Of a stretch of 64,000 nucleotides of DNA, positions 33,330 through 44,419 are shown one piece after another. The notes under the pieces are model-generated. The model did not search any database. It was not told where the DNA came from and saw nothing but the letters and a program-made list of their open reading frames with translations. The position numbers and the translations under genes were made by a program. The first letter of the stretch is position 1; each line of letters starts with the position of its first letter. Source of the stretch: Paralithodes platypus. Taxonomy: Eukaryota > Arthropoda > Malacostraca > Decapoda > Lithodidae. The stretch is taken from contig CM064502.1 of assembly GCA_032716605.1 (NCBI GenBank), forward strand, positions 52,465,172 through 52,529,171, read 5' to 3'.

Positions 33330-33698
33330 CTAGCAGCAGCCCCAAGCTCTTACTCCCACTACAAGTATACCTTCTTGATTGTGTACTATACCCTCCGGAC
33401 CACCACCAACCAAAACATTTATTGTGTACTATACCCTCCGGACCACCACCAACCAAAACATTTATTCACAGTCCCAGTATATTTCCCTGCCGTGTACGAT
33501 GCCCACCTGACCACAACGGACTAAAGCGTTTATTCCCACTACTAGTCCCAGATCGATTACCATAATTAATAGACCATCACGACCAAAGCTTACTCCCACT
33601 ACCAATATACTTCCCTGGTCGAGTACTATAACCACATGACCACCTCGACCAAATTTAGCCTTTACTCTCACTATCAGTATACTTCCCTGATTGAGTAC
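33330..33698. repeat. degenerate satellite of about 60-65 bp
   Basis: Repeating phrases TACTCCCACTACCAGTATAC, TTCCCTG(A/G)TCGAGTAC and GACCACCACCAACCAAA. Further parts of the same array lie at 34,500-34,608, 35,735-35,790 and 36,322-36,400, displaced by later insertions. Confidence 0.75.
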
Positions 33699-34281
33699 TG
33701 TCGGGAATAGGGTAATGATCCCGACAGTTTTAGGTCCAATAGGACATTTGAATTTGGCGGTATCGTATCGCTTGTACGATTTCGGCTGGTTCTTTTTGTA
33801 TTATAGTTTATTCTTAAGTATAGGTTAAATATTAACTGTAATGTATAAATATCTACATCAGCTCTAGATGTATTATGAAACCAAGTTATGGGTTATAATT
33901 ATTATGAGCCGGCAGCCATATGTAATTTCGCGAAGCGATCGGACGCCGGCCCTTCAGTCTCTCAATCAACACCATACAACCAACATCTCCCCCCCCCCCA
34001 CCCGGCTCTGACTCAACCCACAGTTCACCATGTGCTACAATTATTAATCTATAACAACAGTCCTACATCACCAGTCCTCTAAGCTAAGTTCATTGTATCG
34101 ATATTGTATTATGTGAACATTCCTACATGTCATGCAATTGAACTAGCCGTGTGTGGGGGACTGGATTACACCCATCGACGACTACGTGACTACGTCGTTG
34201 GTAATTATATTATAACTATTTGTTGGGTTATTTCATGTACCAGTGATACGCAATTTAACCTCTCTATCTAAATTCCCGACA
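33699..34281. mobile_element. solo LTR with AGTAC target duplication
   Basis: 583 bp beginning TGTCGGGAAT and ending ATTCCCGACA, inverted termini of the TG...CA type. AGTAC flanks both sides (33,694-33,698 and 34,282-34,286). A TATA-like TGTATAAATAT is at about 33,842. No internal gag or pol is present, so this is a recombined solo LTR. Five-base duplications occur in BEL/Pao and Gypsy elements; which one cannot be told. Confidence 0.85.
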
Positions 34282-34608
34282 AGTACTATGCTCTCCTCAC
34301 TATCGGTAGCGCCAACCAACTTGACAATAGTCTTGATCACTGACCTCTCTGTAACTCAAAAGGGCCTAGAGCAAAGTGGCTGTAAATATCCACACCAATG
34401 TCCTGGTGGACTCTTCCCAAATGATAGAAACTCGATTGCTTCAATTAATTTCGAGTTAAAAGAAGTTAAGAGGTCAATATTATTGTCAAGTTCGCTGGCG
34501 CTGCCTATACCATCGACCAAATCATTTACTCCCGCTATCAGTACTTCCCTGATAGAGTACCATAATCAACTGACCACAGCCAACCAAAGACCTTACTCCC
34601 ATTACCAG
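34282..34608. repeat. unique patch, then continuation of satellite
   Basis: 34,282-34,490 is without recognised repeats. From about 34,500 the satellite phrases return (TTTACTCCC, CAGTACTTCCCTGATAGAGT, GACCACAGCCAACC). Confidence 0.5.
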
Positions 34609-35347
34609 TTGTTGTTGTTGTTGTTGTTGTTCCCTAAGCTGCCTGGCCGAACAGCCCCGAGTCCCTGAGGAAGGCCATGGCCACGATCGGGCTTTCCCAC
34701 AGAGCTCTCATTGAGTGTAGATTGTGTTGTTGGCGTAAGTGGTTGTGTGAAATGCAGTCTTCTATGATGTGTTTAATGGCATGGGGTGCTGTGTTACATC
34801 CCGGGCAGGAGTCGACAACGGAGTCATCCAGTCTCTTCTGATAGCTCAGGAGAGCTGGATGGTGTCCGCATCTCAGCCTGGCCAGGTGGACTCTGTCCTC
34901 GCGAGGAAGGGAGGATTCGGAAGGATGGATTTCGGGAGGTCGTGCATGCAGCTGCGTGTTGTCTGTGAGTGAGTGGATGGATTGGCGAGAGATATGAGTA
35001 TGGATGTGCTTCTGGAAGTTGGTTCGGGGTGGGCAGGGAGGGAGAGAGGACAATAATTGTGTGTGATACCGTGTGCTGGGTGTTGTTTTGATATTTCTTG
35101 GTGTCTGTGGGTGTGTTGCCATGTAGTTTAGTGGGTGGTCTTGGTTCGTGGAGGCTGCTGCCAGGAATTGAGTGCCTCTCATGTCCAGATGGTCTTTGAC
35201 TTTGAGGATTTTGGTTTTCTTGATGTAGGTGATCTCTGGGTGCAGTAGCTGTGCAGCCTGTAATGATCTTCAGGGCTTTGTTTTGAATAGTCTGTAAAGT
35301 CTTATGATGTGTTTCAGCTAGGTTAGAAGCCCAGGCTGGGCTTGCGT
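34609..35347 (-). pseudogene. LINE C-terminus with (AAC)n tail and 10-bp target duplication
   Basis: CCATTACCAG flanks both sides (34,599-34,608 and 35,348-35,357). On minus: YLVMDASPAWASNLAETHH and IQNKALKIITGC, then after a frameshift RVHLARLRCGHHPALLSYQK, CPGCNTAPHAIKHIIEDC and the terminal LFGQAA. This is the zinc-knuckle region downstream of the polymerase in Jockey-type LINEs. 3' tail is (AAC)n (GTT on plus, 34,609-34,631). The N-terminal three quarters are absent (5' truncation). It is inserted in the satellite next to a MITE-B. Confidence 0.8.
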
Positions 35348-35357
35348 CCATTACCAG

Positions 35358-35730
35358 GTAGGGCGGATGGTTCACTTTTATGGTCGATTTTTTCATATAT
35401 TTACAATTTTTCAAGTTTCCTCCCTAGACCTCCATCAAACTTAATAATACAAACCCAGGATCCCCCTTCAAGATATACAGTATTTGTACATTTTTCGGTA
35501 GAAAAATGTCCCGGCTGTAGGCCGGTTCCTCCTAAATTACAGGTTCGCTATCGCTCGCCAGGATAAAATCAACACCTAAATGACACGAAAAGTCTAAATA
35601 TTGACAAAGAAAAGGGGCGAAAGATCTTAATATCGCCAAACTAATGGGCCAAACGTCTTAAAATCTGAAAACTAATGGGGCTGAACATGAGGGAGAAGGG
35701 AGTCCATAAAAACGACCCATCTGCCCTTAA
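35358..35730. mobile_element. MITE-B copy 3
   Basis: Left end eroded (GTAGGGCGGATGG), right CGACCCATCTGCCCTTAA. Sits directly against the LINE target duplication. Confidence 0.8.
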
Positions 35731-35787
35731 CTTGACAAACCTAGTACTACACTGGGCTGACCACCAACCACGGACCAAACAAAGCCT

Positions 35788-36113
35788 TTAAGGGGAGGTA
35801 TTTAGTTTGTTCCCTAGACCTCCAGCAAGCTTAAAATTACACCCCCTTGAGTCCCTTTTAAGATTAATTTGTACATTTTTCGGTAGAAAAATGTCCCGGC
35901 CGAAGGCCGTTTCTTCTTAAATTACAGGCTCGCTATCGCTCGCCAGGATAAAATCGACACCTGAATGGCACGAAAGGTCTTAAAATGGGATGAAAGTTCT
36001 TAAAATCGCCAAACTAGCGGGGCGAACATTTTATAATATCAAAAGCAATGGGGCTAAACATGAGGGAGAAAGGGGTCAAGAAAAAAATCCCTCTAGTGGA
36101 GATCTCCCCTTAA
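35788..36113. mobile_element. MITE-B copy 4 (short subtype)
   Basis: TTAAGGGGAGGTATTTAG left, GATCTCCCCTTAA right. Similar to the copy at 48,127 in reverse orientation. Its right TTAA is shared with a MITE-E. Confidence 0.85.
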
Positions 36114-36326
36114 GCCGGTATCACACGAGAGCTTTTATAGGCAACATTCTATAATCAACATTTTTCTGGCAACATTTCTGGAATATTTTGCACTGGTATC
36201 GGAAAGTAGAAAGATGATAGATGAATTTAGGCAAAAGAAATAAGTGAAAAGTTGACCTCATAAGCTACCAAACCAGTGTTAAGCATAAATGTTGAGGGAA
36301 AAGGCGCTCGTGTGATACCGGCTTTA
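36110..36326. mobile_element. MITE-E copy 2
   Basis: TTAAGCCGGTATCACACGAG left, CTCGTGTGATACCGGCTTTA right; followed directly by more satellite. Confidence 0.85.
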
Positions 36327-37479
36327 CTCCCACTACCAGTATTTCCTGATCGAGTGTACGCTATACCCTCTTCAGACCACCACTACCGCTACTGAATACT
36401 ACATCGCTGCAGTTCCCTCCCTCGCCCCCTGTCCTCACTCACTAACTTTCCACCTCACCCCTGATGCCATACCCCCTGCTGGCCAAAAACCTCCATGTAC
36501 AGTGACGATCAAAAGTCCTGCTCTACTTAAAAAACTTATGCTTTAATTTCCCCTCTCGTTAAATAAAAAAATAATTATTATACTCTACAGCAAAACATGG
36601 GAAAGCTTGTATACAGTATAAGGCTTTATTCATGTGTGTTAAGGACATTATTTTGATTTAGCTAGAGCGATGAACAAAGGTGAGATAATTAGGACAGGGT
36701 TCGACTCTTATCGTGACTGTACCAGCTCCAATAGTTTTGTTTCCTCAAATTAGCTATTCTTTCATATTCCTCTGATTTTAGGCTGCGCTGTTGTTTATGT
36801 AAGGCAAATCTTGATTAATTGGTTGAAGTGCTTATATATCTTAATACTATTTAGCTTCCTCACTATTTGCATCCTTTATCTAGCCGTATTTGAATGGCAT
36901 TACTTATATAACAGTACATATTGTTTATCATACAGTACATAGCACAAATACAAATCATTAGTATTTATACACAAATCATTAGTATTTATACAGCTGTTCG
37001 TCCAATAATTTTGTTTTTCTGTAATTCGACAACCATTTTGCTTCATTTCCATACGCTATTATATATTTAGTCTTATATTTATTTTGTCCTCATTTAATGC
37101 TTTCCAATTTCAACCATGCGGCCTTCCATTTTCTATTCTTATATCTTCTTAGTTATTCTTCTTGTCATTATAATGTCTTAATGTTTAGCTTTATCATACG
37201 GCGTCATCTCACGTTCCCGCTGTTTGCCTTTATTCCACTTGTTTTCCCTGTCTCTCTCACCTTCATCAGTGTAATTTATGTTTATCCCCAGTCACCCATA
37301 GATTGATTTATGTTTACGTTTATTACTTCATGTTTAGTTTCCACTTGGCGCTTTCCTTTCCGTGTCCTATTCTATCCAACATTATTTTTTAGTAAACTAT
37401 TATTTTCGTTCGTCGTTCTACCGGAGTATCTAATTATTATGTTCCTTCCAACAACCAACCATACTCCTAAAATCGATTA
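36327..37479. other. satellite remnant, then AT-rich sequence
   Basis: 36,327-36,400 is satellite. A 19-base direct repeat (ACAAATCATTAGTATTTAT) occurs at about 36,950 and 36,970. No gene supported. Confidence 0.4.
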
Positions 37480-37585
37480 ATGAAATTTACAAACACATGT
37501 GGCAGTCCGTGGATTCGAACCCAGGATGCTCACACCGAAAATCAACACCTTATACATCGCACCACGAAGACAGTTAAAGGTTGGT
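37480..37585 (-). mobile_element. tRNA-derived SINE head
   Basis: Minus strand: box A-like TGGTGCGATGTATAAGG and box B-like GGGTTCGAATCC at tRNA spacing, with body AATTTCATTAATC. Related to family F but diverged. Confidence 0.55.
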
Positions 37586-38440
37586 GGACACTGCCTACGA
37601 TTTATTATGCAACTTCGAATCCTTATTATATTTGTAATTATGTCTCAAATTTTCACCGCTTATTGCCAGCGTACCTCTCTCTTCCTTTGTAACGTAGTAA
37701 CAAAGTGTACTACTGTTATCATATATGTAACTGTCTTGAGAATGTCTGTAAATGTTATTTTGATGTAAATATAGCAGAAGTATTGCGTACCTGACGTTTT
37801 TAGTTGCGTTGGTGTTTCCACATACTACAGCTGAAGGGGTTAACCTTCCACCTCTCCTCACTATCATCATTTTTCCCTTGTCCTACTTTCCTCTTCTCAT
37901 CTTCCTCTATTCCTTTCCTCTCCAAATATATCGTTTTTAAAATTCATGTTTCTTCTCGCTCTTATATTCTTATCATCTCTTCCTCTCTTCATTATCCTTT
38001 GTTTGTAGTGGATATAGGTTTTAGTGTGAGATGAACTGTAGTGGATATAGGTTATAGTGAGAGATGTAGTAGAGAGGATATATTGTAGGTTTAATGGAGC
38101 CAAACAGGGATGTAGACAGGAAGGGATCTGCTTCGTATGGGACAAGAGGCCTTCTGTAGATTTTCATTTTTCTTATGTTCTTATTCTTCTCTCTTAGTCG
38201 TCGTCATTTCGTTGTCCTATCATCTTATCATCCATTACCTTATAATCTTAACGTGTTTTAACTTTGTCTACTCATAATTCATACTGTCTCCTTCTTATTA
38301 TCCTTTTCTTCCACCCAATCCAGTTACCTGTACCGGTAAGAATAATAATACACTGAGCCGGGGCATATTGTCAAATCTAATAAAACATGGACCCGCTTTG
38401 CCAACCCGGGATAAAAGATAAAGTTGTGCCTCGAAATTCA
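37586..38440. other. no gene recognised
   Basis: Pyrimidine-rich and AT-rich sequence. A local duplication around GTAGTGGATATAGGTT occurs at 38,007 and 38,038. Confidence 0.4.
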
Positions 38441-38461
38441 GAGAGAGAGAGAGAGAGAGAG

Positions 38462-38524
<63 letters not shown>
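38441..38524. repeat. (GA)n then (GT)n microsatellite
   Basis: GA run to about 38,465, then a pure GT run that stops at the SINE end. Confidence 0.95.
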
Positions 38525-39880
<1,356 letters not shown>

Positions 39881-40300
39881 TGTAACTTACCTGGTAATAG
39901 GTTCTTTGTATGTGTTTGCCCCCGGGGGAAAAAGGATTAAAATATTCCCAACGTGCCTCCTGTGTGTCGTAAATGGCGACTAAAGAGGTTAAGTCCAAGG
40001 CTTGCCACCCTCCACTTGTAAAATATTCTACAGCAACTGAAAACGAACAAATGGCCTCGGAATCTGACTGTTGACGAACTAAGACCAAACATGGACTGCT
40101 TAAGGATTTCGACTTGGAATGTAAGAGGCATGAATGAGGACACAAAAGAGAGAGAGGTTCTGGAAGTGTTAGTGAAGGCTAGGCTGGATGTATGCGGAAT
40201 GACCGAGACCAAATGGAATGGTACACGTGTGAGAGAATGGGAATGTGGAATAGGTGTGTGTGCTGGAGTGAATAAGAATGAGGGAGAGAGCGAAATAAAC
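39881..40300 (+). pseudogene. RTE-like LINE 5' end: start of APE-type endonuclease
   Basis: ATG at 40,091 opens CLRISTWNVRGMN and later LDVCGMTETKWNG, the first two motifs of an apurinic-type endonuclease (the TWN box and the E of TETKW). The frame then drifts into unrelated residues, so about 65 codons are recognisable. The upstream part includes GTAAATGGCGACTAAAGAGG, probably 5' UTR. Truncated at the 3' side; RT not found. Confidence 0.65.
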
Positions 40301-41269
40301 TATCAAATTAACTACACAAATCAAGACAATTATTGGTCTTACTTTTGTTTCTTAAATACGTTACATGAAGATTGCATCCAGATATTTTCCTGTACATTAC
40401 TACTGACAAACTTTTCGTAATGTGTGGGCTATCAAATGAATAAGGTGTACTTTGGTCACATTTGGACATCTGTATTCAGTTACGTTATCCTCTCCATTTA
40501 GGATTTTTTTTTATTTTACCTTTGAGGTGAGTAAACGTGTGTTAAATAAAATTGTCGAGGCAGAACATTTTGGAAGTCATAAATGAGATCAGTCGTAATG
40601 CAAACGTGGACAAAACTTTGTCCTTTATACTTTTTATGCTATGGTGTTTTCGAAATAATTTCCTTATGTTCTTCATATCCATATTCTTACGACAACTTAC
40701 GAGGGAGGGAGTTGAAACCTTTGCCATTTAATAGCGAACATCAAAGATATTGAAGAAAAATACATTATTCTTATGTTATTTAATTGTCATATAATTATAG
40801 ATTCTATGTTGCTGTTTCATTGGCAGTGAGTTGGTATCATTATTGTACTCCATCCCCTCAAAAAAATAAAATAAAATACAAATTATATCTTCGTCCGTCA
40901 TCAATTATTTTATGATGGATACTGTTATATAATCTTCATTGCACTCATATATATTATTTCATTTTCATTTATATTTGTAGATAGCATTAATTACGCGAAA
41001 TAATAATAATAATCATAATCATAATCATAATAATATTAATACTAATAATAATGATACTAATGATATAAATAATAATAAGAAGAGCAAGATCATATTAATA
41101 TTCTACCAACAAATTCGTATCTAACACTATGTGTAAGTCTTTGGACAATACATGCCATATTTCACACAGCGGCCAGGTAGGTAATAGCTAGGGATCGTTT
41201 AGGAGTAGTGGTAAACGTAAATTAGAGACTGCTTGGTGAAAGGAATAACACCCCCCCCCCCCCATTTGT

Positions 41270-41280
<11 letters not shown>
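40301..41280. other. AT-rich sequence, nothing recognised
   Basis: Contains an (AAT)-rich patch at 41,000-41,090 and a C run at 41,251-41,263. Confidence 0.45.
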
Positions 41281-41368
<88 letters not shown>

Positions 41369-41384
41369 GGTATATATATATATA
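41281..41384. repeat. (AT)n microsatellite
   Basis: Long alternating tract with an ACCGG interruption at about 41,367, then GT units to 41,400. Confidence 0.9.
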
Positions 41385-41399
41385 ATATGTGTGTGTGTG

Positions 41400-41705
41400 T
41401 TTTTATACTCGCAGTTGAACTCAAACCACCAACAGTCAAGACGAGTGTCACTGCTATAAACCACTACACCACGGCGTGATAAAGGAAACTTAACCTTTAC
41501 CTATTTGTATTAGGAAGAGGGAAAATCCTACTTGGAGAATGTATTTCAATTCATGCACAGGTAGAAGGATCCATATTCCAGGATACCATACATGGGTTTT
41601 TATATGTTTCCCCACGCAACTCGGGTCATAGAGATATAATTTCATTCTGGCCCAAACAAACACGAGCTTTAATAATATCAAGTATATCTCACAAAGACAC
41701 TTGAG
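41400..41705 (-). mobile_element. tRNA-derived SINE, tandem unit 1
   Basis: Minus strand: box A-like TGGTGTAGTGGTTTATAGC and box B-like TGGTTTGAGTTC. Unit repeats 316 bp to the right with the same order of blocks (ACGGCGTGATAAAGGAAACT, CTTTCAATTC-like). Confidence 0.7.
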
Positions 41706-41940
41706 CTACTAAATGTTTCTATACTCCCAGCCGGACTCGAATCACTGACAGTCAGGACGAGTGTCCATGCTTTAATCCACTACACTACGGCGTGATAAAG
41801 GAAACTTAACCTTTCCTATTTATATTAAGGAGATGGGAAATCGTACATGTAGAATGTCTTTCAATTCCTACACAAATCGCAAAACCCATATTCTACTATG
41901 CCATACAAGGATTTGTTCAAGTTTCCCCAATCGACAATGC
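41706..41940 (-). mobile_element. tRNA-derived SINE, tandem unit 2
   Basis: Box A-like TAGTGTAGTGGATTAAAGC and box B-like GTGATTCGAGTCC, better preserved than unit 1. Same body, truncated at the right. Confidence 0.7.
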
Positions 41941-41970
41941 TGACAAAGATGTGTTTTCATAAAGGCTTCA

Positions 41971-42205
41971 TTAACTCTCTCACGTTGTTGACGCAATTTT
42001 GAGCCTATTAGGGATATTTTAAAGCCTTTGTTACCATCAGGGGTATTTAGAAACCTTTAGTTTAGTTACTTCAACCTCTGCAGTTGTCTTTGAGTTAGCT
42101 GTGGGCAGAAAACTAATTTTGGAGAGGTAATTATAAGAGTGAGAGAACTCTATTTATTATTGCTAATCTGGCAACCTCTGCGTCATAAAAACGTGAGAGG
42201 GTTAA
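41971..42205. mobile_element. MITE-D copy 2
   Basis: TTAACTCTCTCACGTTG left, AACGTGAGAGGGTTAA right, body almost identical to copy 3. Confidence 0.9.
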
Positions 42206-42345
42206 GTACATTCTCAGATACATTGTATATATATTTTTCATTTCGGGCATTTTCTTCAGCTATTGAATTTAAAGTCAGTATTAAGTATAGTGTGAAAACA
42301 ACCAATTGTATACCTTTTTATATTATTGAACTATAACGTAATACT

Positions 42346-42733
42346 CCGGGTGGATGGGACTCGTTAGCCTTGGTTGGCGACCCATCTAGGGGAGACAACC
42401 TTATAAAAATCCGGGTGGATGAGACTTGTCAGCTTTGGTCGGCAACCTTTCTAGGGGAGTAAACCTGATACAAATCCGTACTGCTTATATAAGTGTAAAG
42501 CAGGTTAGTGGATGGACTAGCCGAACACCACTGCAGAAAAATAGTGCTAACAAGATATATACAGTGTCTCGGAGTCGGACAGATCCTAAATTAAGTGGTC
42601 AATCCTGTAAGTCCTTCAGTAAACTGGCTCGGGTTGTCCCTCTTACAGGGAATAGGTGCCTTCTGTGTATGGCCACCCTCATTAAGGGGAGTAAGGCGTC
42701 TGGCAATAGATAGATAGATAGCTAGATAGATAG
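42346..42733 (+). mobile_element. retroelement with two 65-bp 5' monomers and (ATAG)n tail
   Basis: CCGGGTGGATGGGACTCG starts at 42,346 and CCGGGTGGATGAGACTTG at 42,411, two tandem 65-bp units each ending in CTAGGGGAG and A-rich sequence. After about 225 bp it ends GGCGTCTGGCAATAG and repeated ATAG. Short composite of LINE 5' and 3' ends, non-coding. The 3' end is shared with 32,637 and about 60,385. Confidence 0.75.
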
Positions 42734-43380
42734 TTCACTGAAAATAACAACACCCGTCGTGAACATATCGTATACTAGTGATTTTCGACTATACAATAAT
42801 AACTGTTACCCGTGATTGTATTATTCAAGAGGTGGGCTAAAAAGAACACCTATTTCAGTATAGCAGGCTAGACTATTGTATATCTAAATATCAGTGTACC
42901 TAACATCAAATATTCACAAACACCATTTCCATGTATTCTGATTGTATTTAGATATTGTATAAATATCATTGTACTTATAAGTAATCTTGATTGAGTCTAA
43001 GAACCTTCGAGAAAATTTAATTGCATAACTATCATCGCGCTATACTGTGTATATATATTTAGCTCACGTTGAAACACGTACCTAACTATAGCCCTAACTA
43101 AAGTAAACTTGATATTCTCTTATGTAATTATATTCTGTGTAATTATTAATTAGATTATAGTGTAACGTCTCGTTGTGTGAGGCCTTATATCCGTATATCA
43201 ATAAAGTGTTGCATTGTACCTATTGCATAACTCGCCTTGTATTTTGTTGTATTTACATATCGAACTCCTAGTTTCTCCCTGTTAGAAGAATCCACAAATA
43301 CCTGTTGTGTCTATCATAACAAAGACAAAACTGTATCTGTCATACCGTATATTGTAAAACCTAGCCCGATATTATTTGTT
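42734..43380. other. AT-rich sequence with polyadenylation-like signal
   Basis: CAATAAAG at 43,199 in a context that could be an LTR or gene 3' end. ACATATCG occurs at 42,762 and 43,254, perhaps a duplication around an insert, but no terminal motif supports an element. Confidence 0.3.
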
Positions 43381-43509
43381 TTCGCAAGACACGCCAGGGG
43401 GAAGAGGTTATTAAGAAAATCCGGTGGTGTTGTGGACGGAGGGGAAGGGCAGGCAAAACACCCAGCCAGTGTCAACAGAGCTAAACCCAGGGCCCGACAA
43501 GTTACCCTG
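43381..43509. repeat. dispersed repeat next to (GA)n
   Basis: Carries AGTGTCAACAGAGCTAAAC, shared with 28,716 and 39,418. Confidence 0.45.
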
Positions 43510-43580
43510 ATGCAGTCAGGGTGGGGAGAGAGAGAGAGAGAGAGGTGAAAGAAAGAAAGAGAGAGAGAGAGAGGTGAAAG

Positions 43581-43666
<86 letters not shown>
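43510..43666. repeat. (GA)n microsatellite
   Basis: Three GA runs with an exact internal duplication of AGGTGAAAGAAAGAAAGAG. Confidence 0.95.
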
Positions 43667-43670
<4 letters not shown>

Positions 43671-43861
43671 AAGGAAATCAAGCAACAACAGGTCTAGTGA
43701 CCCTTCTAGGTTGCTTGTCCTCCCAAAACACTGAGGATCAAGTGTCCAAACAGTGGTTTAGAGTGGGTAAGGGAACATTGGAAAGGGAACTACTGCCCTG
43801 CCACTAACGTGGCAGGACTAGGAAGTTAGTAGGGGACATATGGGTTAGTAACTGAGGGGAG
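43667..43861. other. short unique stretch
   Basis: No feature seen. Confidence 0.4.
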
Positions 43862-44159
43862 GTTAAAGTTATTCATTTACAAACTCAGTCAGTCGCGGGT
43901 TTGATGCGAGATATTTGTCTAGGCGGAATTTAAATGAATCAACGGTGCTGCAGTCTATAACGTCTCGGGGAAGCCCATTCCACAAGTTGACAACTCTATT
44001 GAAGAAGAAATTCTTAGATTCGTGCGAGTTAAAAGATTTACCAATAATTTTGCGACCGTTTCCCCGCGTGTAATTAGATTGGTCGATAGTGAAGTACTTA
44101 CTACAGTTCATATTGTCGATGCCTTTGATGATTTTGAACACTTGAACTAAGTCGCCTCT

Positions 44160-44165
<6 letters not shown>
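43862..44165 (-). pseudogene. LINE polymerase C-terminus (second family)
   Basis: A single open frame of about 100 codons on minus: RGDLVQVFKIIKGID, CSKYFTID, FFFNRVVNLWNGLP and VDSFKFRLDKYL, ending EFVNE then stop. This is the terminal domain of CR1/Jockey-type LINE polymerases, with the LWNxLP box intact. Sharply 5'-truncated where it meets a (GA)n tract at 44,160. No frameshift in the remaining part. Confidence 0.75.

Positions 44166-44252
<87 letters not shown>
44160..44252. repeat. (GA)n microsatellite
   Basis: Pure GA run at the truncation point of the LINE fragment. Confidence 0.95.
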
Positions 44253-44255
<3 letters not shown>

Positions 44256-44419
44256 CAGTAGAATTACATGAGAGAGCAATCAGTAAATGAGTAGAGTAAG
44301 GAGAATACAGCAGAGATAAGAGGAAGAGATTTAAATATAGATAGATATAGAGGGAGAGAGTGTAGGAGACAGATGCAAATACATGATTTGTTTTTTTAAT
44401 ACCATTGAATTGCATTAGT

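Noticed and set aside
42762..43261. ACATATCG direct repeat around an AATAAA-containing segment as an 8-bp target duplication
   Set aside because: No inverted ends, LTR termini or second copy; eight bases can match by chance.
43237..43548. 103-codon plus-strand ORF
   Set aside because: Spans unrelated unique, dispersed-repeat and (GA)n sequence; no motif.
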